Shown here in pieces: positions 41,830 to 49,143 of a stretch of 64,000 nucleotides of DNA (positions are counted from its first letter, which is position 1; each line of letters begins with the position of its first letter). Made by a program: the position numbers and the translations under genes. The stretch covers positions 3,968,001 to 4,032,000 of the forward strand of contig NZ_CP084058.1 of the NCBI RefSeq assembly GCF_020215645.1, in the 5' to 3' direction. This stretch comes from Nonomuraea gerenzanensis (GTDB lineage Bacteria > Actinomycetota > Actinomycetes > Streptosporangiales > Streptosporangiaceae). The notes beneath the pieces are model-generated. The model had not been told where the DNA came from. It did no database searches and saw only the letters and a list, made by a program, of their open reading frames with translations.

Positions 41830-42872
41830 CACCGGCCCACCAGCAGCTTCCTGAGGTCGTTCTCGCTCTGGATCCTGGTGTTGCGCAGCGGCGGCGGCGT
41901 CTGCATCCCGTACGGGCAGGGCGCGGCGCTCAGCGCCAGGCAGGGGACGGCGGTGATGAAGTAGTGGCCCCGGTTGACCGACGAGTACGCCCGCGTGAGC
42001 AGCGGCGGGAACGTGCTGACCACCTTGTCGATCTCGCCCACGTGCCGCCTGATGCCGCCCGTCAGCCCCGACAGGTTGTCCACCAGCCGGCCGAGCTCGT
42101 CGGCGTTCTTGCCGATCACCTCGTTGGAGGTGTGGAAGGTGGCCGACAGCTCCACCAGCGCGTCGTCCACCAGCCGCCGGTTGTCGGCGAACGCCTCCGA
42201 CAGAGTGACGAGGTTGTCCACGAGCCGCTCGATCTGCTTGTCGCGCTTGGCGACCACGCCGGTGACGGTGGCGTAGTCCGCCAGCAGCCGCTCGATGGTC
42301 CGCCCGCGCTCGTTGACCGTGGTGGTGATCGCGTTGACGTTGTCGAGCAGGCGCGGGATGTTGTGCTCGTTGCCCTTGAGCGACGTGGCCGCGGCCGTCA
42401 GGAGCTGGTTGATCTGGTCGGGGTCCAGGCTGCGGGTGAGCGGGCCGAGGTCGCTGATCAGCTCGCCGATGTCCACGACGGAGGAGGTGCTGGTGATGCG
42501 CGAGCCGGGCGGCAGCATGCCGGGCGCGGTGCCGGGCAGCAGGTAGATCACGCGCTGGCCGACGGCGTTGCGCCACCGGACGGCCGCCTCGGTGTCGGCG
42601 GGCACCTTGACCGACTCCTGCACCTCCATGGTCACCTCCGCCCGCCCGTTCACGACCGTGATCGTGTCCACCTGGCCGACGGGCGCTCCGGCGATCTTCA
42701 CCTGGTCGCCCTCGACCAGCCCCGACACGTCGTCGAACACGGCGACCAGCCGGTAGCCGCCGCCGGTGCTCACCCGCGCGATCTGCACGGCGATGAAGGC
42801 GATCAGCGACAGGGTCAGGCCGACGAACAGTACGAACCGCACGAACGTCCACCGGCGGCGCACGCGTTCCAT
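41829..42872 (-). CDS. mceB: MCE-family protein MceB
   Basis: The 347-residue protein has an Arg-rich start (MERVRRRWTFVRF), a membrane helix (VLFVGLTLSLIAFIAVQIAR), and an MCE domain (GGYRLVAVFDDVSGLVEGDQ, VKIAGAPVGQVDTITVVNGR, AVGQRVIYLLPG). Helices follow that repeat the pattern NxLVxLSExFADNRRLVDDA. The start ATG 42872 lies in the second copy of a 24-bp tandem duplication, so two near-identical Shine-Dalgarno/ATG sets sit between mceA and mceB. Confidence 0.9.
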   Translation of the reverse strand: MERVRRRWTFVRFVLFVGLTLSLIAFIAVQIARVSTGGGYRLVAVFDDVSGLVEGDQVKIAGAPVGQVDTITVVNGRAEVTMEVQESVKVPADTEAAVRWRNAVGQRVIYLLPGTAPGMLPPGSRITSTSSVVDIGELISDLGPLTRSLDPDQINQLLTAAATSLKGNEHNIPRLLDNVNAITTTVNERGRTIERLLADYATVTGVVAKRDKQIERLVDNLVTLSEAFADNRRLVDDALVELSATFHTSNEVIGKNADELGRLVDNLSGLTGGIRRHVGEIDKVVSTFPPLLTRAYSSVNRGHYFITAVPCLALSAAPCPYGMQTPPPLRNTRIQSENDLRKLLVGR

Positions 42873-42914
42873 GCCTCAGCGCCTCCCGTCTTCCATGCCT
42901 CAGCGCCTCCCGTC
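42867..42914 (-). repeat. Perfect 24-bp tandem duplication at the mceA/mceB junction
   Basis: The segments 42867-42890 and 42891-42914 are identical; read on the minus strand each begins GACGGGAGGCGC, then TGA, GGC, ATG, GAA. The first copy in transcription order ends mceA at TGA 42900-42902 and then opens a five-codon ORF (M-E-D-G-R-R, stop). The second copy provides the ribosome binding site and ATG of mceB. Confidence 0.9.
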
Positions 42915-43913
42915 GGTCGGGCCGCAGGCGCCGACGATCAGCTCGCAGATGTCGGTGGCCACGAACGCCTCCACCTGGAGCTGGCGGCTGTTGCCCGGGC
43001 CCGGCGCCTCGATCAGCTCGTTGAGCAGGTCCACCAGCGTGTCCAGCCCGCGCACGCCGTCGCCGGCCAGGCCCAGCTGGGCGTAGATGAGCGCGGCCAC
43101 CCGCTCGCCCGAGTGCACGCCGGCCCGGAGGTCGCGCCGGTGCTCGGCCAGGCCGTGGGTGACCTGGCCGGAGACCGAGGTGATCTCCTGCAGCAGCACG
43201 CGCACCTTGTCGGCCCGCTCCAGCAGGTCGGGGGTGATGACGTTGACGTCGGAGGAGATGGCGATCAGCTCGTCGCCCCTGTCCGACAGCGCGGTGCCGA
43301 GCAGCGCCGTGTCGTGCAGGAACTGCCTGGCCCGGTGCCGGTGCTCGTGGGCCACGCCCACGACGGTGCCGGCGTCGCCGATCAGCTCGCGCAGGTCCGT
43401 GCCCTGGCCCTCCAGGCCCTTGGCCAGCGTGTGCACGATGACCGTGACCTCGCGCGGATCGACCGCCTCCAGGCCCTCGTAGGCGTCGCCGAGCGTGTCG
43501 GACAGGTCGAGCGGGTCGCGGGTGTCGGTGATGACGGCGCCGGAGGCCAGGTAGGGGCCGGTGGTCTCGCCGGAGCCCGGTTCCAGGGCGACGTACTTGG
43601 GGCCGAAGACCGAGGCGGGCTCCACGGACGCCACCGTGGTCGCGGGCACCTGGGTGGTCACGTGCATGGTGACGACGGCCCGGCCCTTGACGTCCAGCGA
43701 CAGGCTGGTCACCTCGCCGACCGTGATGCCGCGGATCTTGACGGGGGAGCCGGTGTCGAGGCCCTGGCCGGCCCGGCCGAACACCGCGTCCAGGCGGATG
43801 CCGGGGACGAGGGTGGCGGTGCGCACGGCGTACAGGGCGGCGGCGGCGAAGACGGCCAGCACGGCCAGCGCGATGCCCAGCCGGGCGGCGAGAGGAAGTT
43901 CAGCTCGGGCCAC
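42900..43913 (-). CDS. mceA: MCE-family protein MceA
   Basis: The 337-residue protein is first of the six. The N-terminal helix is LGIALAVLAVFAAAALYAVR. The MCE domain is IRLDAVFGRAGQGLDTGSPV, KIRGITVGEVTSLSLDVKGR, VFGPKYVALEPG. The helical part ends in a short tail with two cysteines (VATDICELIVGACGPTDG). It starts at GTG 43913, 4 bp after the second permease gene, and ends in the duplicated junction. With the YrbE permeases it defines a complete mce operon; the energising ATPase (MceG/Mlk type) is not in this window. Confidence 0.9.
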   Translation of the reverse strand: MARAELPLAARLGIALAVLAVFAAAALYAVRTATLVPGIRLDAVFGRAGQGLDTGSPVKIRGITVGEVTSLSLDVKGRAVVTMHVTTQVPATTVASVEPASVFGPKYVALEPGSGETTGPYLASGAVITDTRDPLDLSDTLGDAYEGLEAVDPREVTVIVHTLAKGLEGQGTDLRELIGDAGTVVGVAHEHRHRARQFLHDTALLGTALSDRGDELIAISSDVNVITPDLLERADKVRVLLQEITSVSGQVTHGLAEHRRDLRAGVHSGERVAALIYAQLGLAGDGVRGLDTLVDLLNELIEAPGPGNSRQLQVEAFVATDICELIVGACGPTDGRR

Positions 43914-43917
43914 CGGC

Positions 43918-44772
43918 TCACCCCGTCAGCGGTATGTTGCCACCGCCGCCCCAGAACAGGTACGACAGCAGCAGGTTGAGCAGCACGATCGTGACGATCG
44001 ACTGGCGGATGGCCCGGCCCGCCGCCACCCCCACGCCCACCGGCCCGCCCGTGGCGTGGAAGCCGTGGAAGCAGTGGATGACGATGACGGCGAAGGCGAA
44101 CACCGCGACCTTGGCGACGCTGAACACGATGTCGCTGACCGGCAGGTACAGGTAGAAGTAGTAGTCGTAGACCCCGGGCGCCAGCCCGAACAGCACGGTG
44201 CACATCAGCCGCGTGGCGAAGAAGCTCGCGAACAGCGCGATGAGGTAGATCGGCACCAGCGCCAGCAGCGCCGCCACGACCCGGGTGCAGATCAGGTAGG
44301 TGAAGGCGTTGATGCCCATCACCTCCAGCGCGTCGATCTCGTCCGAGATGCGCATGGCGCCCAGCTCCGCCGTGAACGACGAGCCGACCTGCGCCGCCAG
44401 CGCCGTGGCCGCGATGATCGGGGTGATCTCGCGGACGTTGGCGAAGCTGCCGACCAGCCCCATGAACGACTCCGCGCCGATGGCCTGCAAGCCCTGGTAG
44501 CCCTGCAGGCCCACGGTCGCGCCCACGACGAACGCCATCGTGAACACCACGAAGATCATGCCGCCGCCGATGACGGTCGCCCCCACGCCCACGACGACGT
44601 CGCTGACCTGCCGCAGGACGACCTTGACGTACTTGAGCCTGAGCACGATGTCGCGCACGGAGTAGAACAGCACCCGCCACACGAACAGCGGCCAGTCGGC
44701 CAGCGACGCGAACCGCTCGGCGGCGTCCCGCCCCTTGAGGGCGATCCGCAGGCCCGCGGTCCGGGTGACCAT
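43918..44772 (-). CDS. MlaE-family ABC permease YrbEB
   Basis: This 284-residue polytopic protein is typical of the second Mce permease. An N-terminal amphipathic part (FASLADWPLFVWRVLFYSVR) precedes the MlaE domain: GGGMIFVVFTMAFVVGATVG, GSFANVREITPIIAATALAA, QVGSSFTAELGAMRISDEID, ALEVMGINAFTYLICTRVVA. The glutamate-rich EIDALEVMG coupling region contacts the ATPase. It pairs with YrbEA to form the inner-membrane part of the Mce importer. ATG 44772 overlaps the stop of yrbEA (TGATG). Confidence 0.92.
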   Translation of the reverse strand: MVTRTAGLRIALKGRDAAERFASLADWPLFVWRVLFYSVRDIVLRLKYVKVVLRQVSDVVVGVGATVIGGGMIFVVFTMAFVVGATVGLQGYQGLQAIGAESFMGLVGSFANVREITPIIAATALAAQVGSSFTAELGAMRISDEIDALEVMGINAFTYLICTRVVAALLALVPIYLIALFASFFATRLMCTVLFGLAPGVYDYYFYLYLPVSDIVFSVAKVAVFAFAVIVIHCFHGFHATGGPVGVGVAAGRAIRQSIVTIVLLNLLLSYLFWGGGGNIPLTG

Positions 44773-45563
44773 CAGAGCGACCTCGGCGGGTAGGCCAGGA
44801 AGTACACGGCCGAGATCACGTAGTTGAACGTGAACACCAGCATGAACGTCACCACGGTCGCCTGGTTGACCGCCCGCCCCACCCCGACGGGGCTGGTCGC
44901 GCACGTCATACCCTTCCAGCAGGCCACGCCCGCCGCGATGAACCCGAAGATCCACGCCTTGAACAGGGTCACGTACAGGTCGGAGGCCACGACGAGCGAC
45001 AGCGCCCCGTCGAAGTACGCACCCGGCGTGACGCCCTGCACCACGACGTTGAAGAAGTAGCCCCCCGTCGCGCCCGCCACGATGACCAGCGGGCACAGGC
45101 AGACCGCGATCGTGCTGGCCGCCCACATGCGCGGCGTGACCAGGCGATGGATCGGGTTGACCGACATGACCTCCATCGCGCTCAGCTCGTCGCGGATGTG
45201 CCGGGCGCCGATGTCGGAGGTCATCGCGCTGCCGCCGGCCCCCGCGATGAGCAGCGCGCTGGCCAGCGGCGCCACCTCGCGGATCAGGCCGACGAAGACC
45301 GCGCTGCCGGTGGCGGAGCCGGCGCCGAGCTGCCTGGCCAGCTCGCCCACCTGGAGGGCCACGGTGGCGCCGAGGGGCAGGGCGACCAGCAGCACGGGCA
45401 CGCTGGTGACGCGGGCCAGGAACCAGCACTGGTCGACGAACTCCCACCACCAGCGCCTGACGTCCCAGCTCCGGCGCAGGCCCTCCAGCACGATGACGAA
45501 CAGGTCACCGACCTGGCCGAGCGCCGAGCCGGCCCGGCGCCCGACGTACCCGGACCAGGCCAT
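44772..45563 (-). CDS. MlaE-family ABC permease YrbEA
   Basis: The roughly 263-residue permease is first gene of the mce operon. Its signature segments are FLARVTSVPVLLVALPLGAT, SAVFVGLIREVAPLASALLI, AGAGGSAMTSDIGARHIRDE and LSAMEVMSVNPIHRLVTPRM, the MlaE coupling helix. About five to six hydrophobic helices are present. The ATG at 45563 with GGAGG five bases before it was preferred to the GTG at 45569. An inverted repeat (45594-45617) lies 30 bp upstream. Confidence 0.92.
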   Translation of the reverse strand: MAWSGYVGRRAGSALGQVGDLFVIVLEGLRRSWDVRRWWWEFVDQCWFLARVTSVPVLLVALPLGATVALQVGELARQLGAGSATGSAVFVGLIREVAPLASALLIAGAGGSAMTSDIGARHIRDELSAMEVMSVNPIHRLVTPRMWAASTIAVCLCPLVIVAGATGGYFFNVVVQGVTPGAYFDGALSLVVASDLYVTLFKAWIFGFIAAGVACWKGMTCATSPVGVGRAVNQATVVTFMLVFTFNYVISAVYFLAYPPRSL

Positions 45564-45593
45564 CACCACCTCCGCCGCCTACGGATCGCCAAC

Positions 45594-45617
45594 CCTACTG
45601 ACGGGCTGTCCAGTAGG
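45594..45617. promoter_or_regulatory. Inverted repeat upstream of the mce operon
   Basis: CCTACTG (45594-45600) and CAGTAGG (45611-45617) are exact complements separated by 10 bp. Position and symmetry suit a repressor site for the mce operon. No regulator gene is adjacent, so the binder is unknown. Confidence 0.5.
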
Positions 45618-45699
45618 CCATGGCTTGGCGGGAATTTGCGCGAAAGGTATGAGGGCGGGTTCGTGCCTTGTCAGCCGGGTACGAATAGTGGCCGTTCCG

Positions 45700-47091
45700 T
45701 TACAGCAGCGCACCCATCCAGGACTCGATCTCGTCCGGGTGGCGGGGGAGCGCCGACGACATCAGGGTGGCGCCGTCGGCGGTGACGACCAGGTCGTCCT
45801 CGATGCGGATGCCGATCCCGCGCAGCTCCTCCGGCAGCGTCAGGTCGTCCGGCTGGAGGTACAGGCCCGGCTCGACGGTCAGCACGTGGCCCTCCTCCAG
45901 GACGCCGTCGAGGTAGACCTCGGAGCGGGACTTGGCGCAGTCGTGCACGTCCAGGCCGAGCATGTGGCCGCTGCTGCACAGCGTGTAGCGCCGGTACAGG
46001 CCGGTCTCCATCAGCTCGTCGGTGGACTGCTTGAACAGGCCCCAGTCGCGCAGCCCGTCGCAGATGACGCGCATGGCCGCGAGGTGGAAGTCGCGGAAGC
46101 GGGCGCCGGGGCGCAGGGTGGCGATCGCCGCCGACTGCGCCTCGTAGACCAGCTCGTACGCCTGCCGCTGCACCGCGCTGAACCGGCCGGACATCGGGAA
46201 GGTGCGGGTGACGTCGGCCGTGTAGAGCGTGTCGGCCTCGACGCCCGCGTCCATCAGCAGCAGGTCGCCGGCGTCCAGGGCGCCGTCGTTGCGGATCCAG
46301 TGCAGCACGCAGGCGTGCGAGCCGGCGGCCACGATGCTGTCGTAGCCGACCGCGTTGCCCTCCAGCCGCGAGCGCAGCCCGAACACGCCCTCCAGGTACC
46401 GCTCGCCCCGCGGGTGCCCGAGCGCCTGGGGCAGCGCGCGCACGACGTCCTCGAAGCCGCGCGCGGTCGCGTCCACGGCGCCCTGCAGCTCGCCCAGCTC
46501 CCACTCGTCCTTGACCAGCCGCATCTCCGACAGGAACGACTCCAGCTCCGCGTCGCCGTCGCCCTTCTGGACGCGGGCGTCCACGGAGGCGTCCACGCCG
46601 CGCAGCACCCTGGCCGGGCCCGACAGGTCCAGCTCCCGGATGTGGGCGCACTCGATCTGGTACAGCTCGGCCGCCTCCGCCAGGTCGGGGCGCGGGCCGG
46701 CCCAGAACTCGCCGTAGCGGCGGTCCCGGTAGAACTCCTGGCCCTCCTCGCGCGGGGCGCGCGGCCTGACGTACAGGACGCCCTGGCCCGACGGCTCGAT
46801 CACCAGCACGTCGTCCGACTCGTTCGCCCCCGTCAGGTACGCGTACGCGCTGTGCGGCCTGAACCGGTAGTCGCAGTCGTTGCTGCGGACCTTCAGCGTG
46901 CCCGCCGGGATCACCAGCCGCTCACCGGGGAAACGCTGCGCCAGCGCGGCCCGCCGCTTGGCCGCCCAGGGGGCGATCGGCCGCGCGCTCACCCCGGCGT
47001 CACCGCGCCGCCCCCAGCCGGTGCGCATGAACGCGGCCAGCTCCTCGGTGACGGGCAGATCGTGGCTTCCGGTGTTGAGCGGCTCGGTCAT
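45700..47091 (-). CDS. pepP: Xaa-Pro aminopeptidase (aminopeptidase P, M24B)
   Basis: The 463-residue metallopeptidase has an N-terminal creatinase-like domain (SNDCDYRFRPHSAYAYLTGA, DDVLVIEPSGQGVLYVRPRA) and a pita-bread catalytic domain. The dinuclear-metal ligands are visible in DLLLMDAGVEADTLYTADVTR (two Asp), CSSGHMLGLDVHDCAKSR (His), HVLTVEPGLYLQPDD (Glu) and GIGIRIEDDLVV (Glu). It removes an N-terminal residue preceding proline. ATG 47091. It is transcribed toward the mce operon start, ending about 137 bp before yrbEA, and has its own palindromic promoter region. Confidence 0.95.
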   Translation of the reverse strand: MTEPLNTGSHDLPVTEELAAFMRTGWGRRGDAGVSARPIAPWAAKRRAALAQRFPGERLVIPAGTLKVRSNDCDYRFRPHSAYAYLTGANESDDVLVIEPSGQGVLYVRPRAPREEGQEFYRDRRYGEFWAGPRPDLAEAAELYQIECAHIRELDLSGPARVLRGVDASVDARVQKGDGDAELESFLSEMRLVKDEWELGELQGAVDATARGFEDVVRALPQALGHPRGERYLEGVFGLRSRLEGNAVGYDSIVAAGSHACVLHWIRNDGALDAGDLLLMDAGVEADTLYTADVTRTFPMSGRFSAVQRQAYELVYEAQSAAIATLRPGARFRDFHLAAMRVICDGLRDWGLFKQSTDELMETGLYRRYTLCSSGHMLGLDVHDCAKSRSEVYLDGVLEEGHVLTVEPGLYLQPDDLTLPEELRGIGIRIEDDLVVTADGATLMSSALPRHPDEIESWMGALL

Positions 47092-47106
47092 CTGGCAGTC
47101 CTTGGG

Positions 47107-47138
47107 TGATATTTCGGTCTCTGTACGATATTTCGTAC
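47107..47138. promoter_or_regulatory. Palindrome and direct repeats upstream of pepP
   Basis: GTACGATATTTCGTAC (47123-47138) is symmetrical (6-4-6). GATATTTCG occurs twice in direct orientation (47107-47115 and 47127-47135, 20 bp apart). The AT-rich block lies between the divergent pepP and CBS genes, 16-47 bp before the pepP start. Confidence 0.55.
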
Positions 47139-47229
47139 GCCAAGCAGCCTACGTGAACCATTGACTCCATCCCCACGGGCTTGTTTGCCTGGATGCAGGC
47201 TTGGAAGACTGAGGGCAGAGGTGGTGCAC

Positions 47230-47658
47230 ATGCTCATCGGGACGATCCTTCGCGGCAAGGGCAGTGGCGTGACGACCGTGGCGCCTGAGGCCACCGTGCG
47301 GGAGCTGCTGGCCAAGCTGGCGGAGCACAACATTGGAGCCGTCGTCGTCTCGACCGACGGTGAGAGCATCGAGGGGATCGTCTCGGAGCGCGACGTCGTG
47401 CGGCGCCTGCACGATCGCGGCGCCGCGATCCTCGACTCCCCGGTCTCCTCGATCATGACGACCGAGGTCACCACGGTCGGTCCGGGCGAGAACGTCGACT
47501 CGCTGCGCCGCACGATGACCACGCAGCGCTTCCGGCACATGCCGGTGGTGGAGGACGGCAGGCTCGTCGGCATCGTCAGCATCGGCGACGTGGTCAAGAG
47601 CGCGATCGAGGAGCTGGAGACGGAGAAGGCGTCGCTCGTCGACTATCTCCACCGTTGA
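47230..47658 (+). CDS. CBS-domain protein
   Basis: The roughly 142-residue protein is a CBS pair. The first is VTTVAPEATVRELLAKLAEH, NIGAVVVSTDGESIEGIVSE, RDVVRRLHDRGAAI. The second is SIMTTEVTTVGPGENVDSLR, FRHMPVVEDGRLVGIVSIGD, VVKSAIEELE. No other domain is attached. Stand-alone CBS pairs bind adenosyl ligands (AMP, ATP, SAM) and act as energy-state sensors for partner proteins. The ATG 47230 has AGAGG upstream; GTG 47221 is an alternative. It is followed 24 bp later by a membrane protein gene on the same strand. Confidence 0.9.
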   Translation: MLIGTILRGKGSGVTTVAPEATVRELLAKLAEHNIGAVVVSTDGESIEGIVSERDVVRRLHDRGAAILDSPVSSIMTTEVTTVGPGENVDSLRRTMTTQRFRHMPVVEDGRLVGIVSIGDVVKSAIEELETEKASLVDYLHR

Positions 47659-47682
47659 CAGGGATGGCACGCTTGGTCCGTG

Positions 47683-48309
47683 ATGTACGGGCCTCCGCCA
47701 GCTGACTACCCTCGGTACCCCGAGTACCCGCGGGCGACGAACAGTCCGCCGATCATCGTGCTCGTCTCGGGGCTGGCCGCGCTGCTGGGCTTCCTGCTGG
47801 GCGTGCTCGTCGGGTTCGGGGCGGGGACGACGTCGGAGGAGGAGCCCGAGCCGAGGGTCACGGTGACGATCGACGAGACCCCGCCGCAGGAGAGCGTCCC
47901 GGCCCCGACCGCCCCGCCCGAGGGCACCCAGCCCCCGGCCCAGAGCCAGCCCCCGGCGCAGACCCCGCCGGGCCAGACCCCGCCTGGCCAGACCCCGCCT
48001 GGTCAGACCCCGCCTGGTCAGACCCCGCCCGCTCAGGGGGCGACGACGCCGGGCGCGGGGGCCACGGCTCCGGCCGTCGAGCTGTCCTCGCTGCTGCGCA
48101 CGCTCGTCGTCGGCACCGACATCCAGCCCGGCACCTACCGCACGACCGGCCCCATGTCCGGCTTCCCCCTGTGCTACTGGGCCAGGCTGCGCACCCCGAC
48201 CGGCGGCGTGATCGCCACCGGCATGCCGAACGGCCCGGCCACCGTCACGATCGCGGCCTCGGACAAGGCGTTCCAGACGGGCGGCTGCGTGGAGTGGACC
48301 AAGGCCTGA
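47683..48309 (+). CDS. Membrane protein with PPGQT repeat linker and small extracytoplasmic domain
   Basis: I do not recognise a named family. The roughly 208-residue product has a Pro/Tyr-rich cytoplasmic start (MYGPPPADYPRYPEYPRATN) and one transmembrane helix (PIIVLVSGLAALLGFLLGVL). A charged stretch leads to a Pro/Thr/Gln linker with five PPGQT units. A C-terminal domain of about 75 residues follows (SLLRTLVVGTDIQPGTYRTT, FPLCYWARLRT, GGCVEWTKA). The two Cys probably form a disulphide outside the cell. Similar domains occur in actinobacterial secreted proteins beginning with IQPGTYRT. ATG 47683 or GTG 47680 may start it. Confidence 0.75.
   Translation: MYGPPPADYPRYPEYPRATNSPPIIVLVSGLAALLGFLLGVLVGFGAGTTSEEEPEPRVTVTIDETPPQESVPAPTAPPEGTQPPAQSQPPAQTPPGQTPPGQTPPGQTPPGQTPPAQGATTPGAGATAPAVELSSLLRTLVVGTDIQPGTYRTTGPMSGFPLCYWARLRTPTGGVIATGMPNGPATVTIAASDKAFQTGGCVEWTKA
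47959..48033 (+). repeat. Five 15-bp tandem repeats coding QTPPG
   Basis: The unit CAGACCCCGCCTGGT and its variants recur five times from 47959. The repeats are in frame, so slippage would change linker length in steps of five residues. They form a wall-spanning type linker. Confidence 0.85.
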
Positions 48310-48369
48310 CCTGTTTGCACTGGTAGGGCCAGCGTAGGAGGATGCGCTCAGCCCACCAAGGAGGAAGAC

Positions 48370-49143
48370 ATGTCGGTGTTGCAGAGCTTCGTGGACAGCG
48401 TGCGCAGCGGGGCGATCGAGGTGATCGATCTGACCGCGCCTCTCTCCTCGCAGACGCCGATCCTCCAGCTCCCCGAGCCTTTCGGCAACACGATCCCGTT
48501 CCGGCTGGAGGAGATCAGCCGGTACGACGACCGCGGCCCGGCCTGGTACTGGAACGACATCCACACCGGTGAGCACACCGGCACCCATTTCGACGCCCCT
48601 GTGCACTGGGTCACCGCCCGCGACGGGCAGGACGTCTCCCAGGTGCCCGCGCGCAGCCTGATCGCGCCGGCCGTGGTGCTCGACTTCGCGGCGGAGGCGT
48701 CCAAGGATCCCGACTTCCTCCTGCGGATCGAGCACGTCAAGGAGTGGGAGCGGGCCAACGGCCCGCTGCCCGACGGCGGCTGGCTGCTCTACCGCACCGG
48801 CTGGGACACCCGCTCCGGCGACCAGGCCGCCTTCCTGAACGCCGACGAGACCGGGCCGCACACGCCCGGCATCTCCGTGGAGTGCGCCCAGTGGCTGGCC
48901 GCAGAGACGCCCATCCTCGGCCTCGGCGTCGAGACCGTCGGCACCGACGCGGGCGCCGCCCACTCCTTCGACCCGGCCTTCCCCTGCCACTCCTTCCTGC
49001 TGGGCGCGGGCAAGTACGGCCTGACCCAGCTGCGCAACATCGACCGCCTCCCGGTCACCGGCGCCGTCGTGGTCGCCCCGCCGCTGCCCATCGTGGGCGG
49101 CTCGGGCAGCCCCGTTCGCGTGCTGGCCCTGGTCGAGCGTTGA
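48370..49143 (+). CDS. Cyclase-family (metal-dependent amidohydrolase-like) protein
   Basis: The 257-residue protein has the cyclase/kynurenine-formamidase signature HTGEHTGTHFDAPVHW (HxGTHxDxPxH), the metal-binding core, near residues 65-80. VIDLTAPLSSQTPILQLPEP and LGLGVETVGTDAGAAHSFDP, with the second conserved His region, follow. Relatives include kynurenine formamidase and isatin hydrolase, which open amide rings. ATG 48370 with AGGAGG upstream. The stop overlaps the TTG of the TPP enzyme (TTGA), so they work as a pair. The substrate cannot be deduced. Confidence 0.88.
   Translation: MSVLQSFVDSVRSGAIEVIDLTAPLSSQTPILQLPEPFGNTIPFRLEEISRYDDRGPAWYWNDIHTGEHTGTHFDAPVHWVTARDGQDVSQVPARSLIAPAVVLDFAAEASKDPDFLLRIEHVKEWERANGPLPDGGWLLYRTGWDTRSGDQAAFLNADETGPHTPGISVECAQWLAAETPILGLGVETVGTDAGAAHSFDPAFPCHSFLLGAGKYGLTQLRNIDRLPVTGAVVVAPPLPIVGGSGSPVRVLALVER

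Noticed and set aside
47959..48033. Regular short repeats as a CRISPR array
   Set aside because: The 15-bp units are contiguous, in frame and code for PPGQT; there are no spacers or cas genes.
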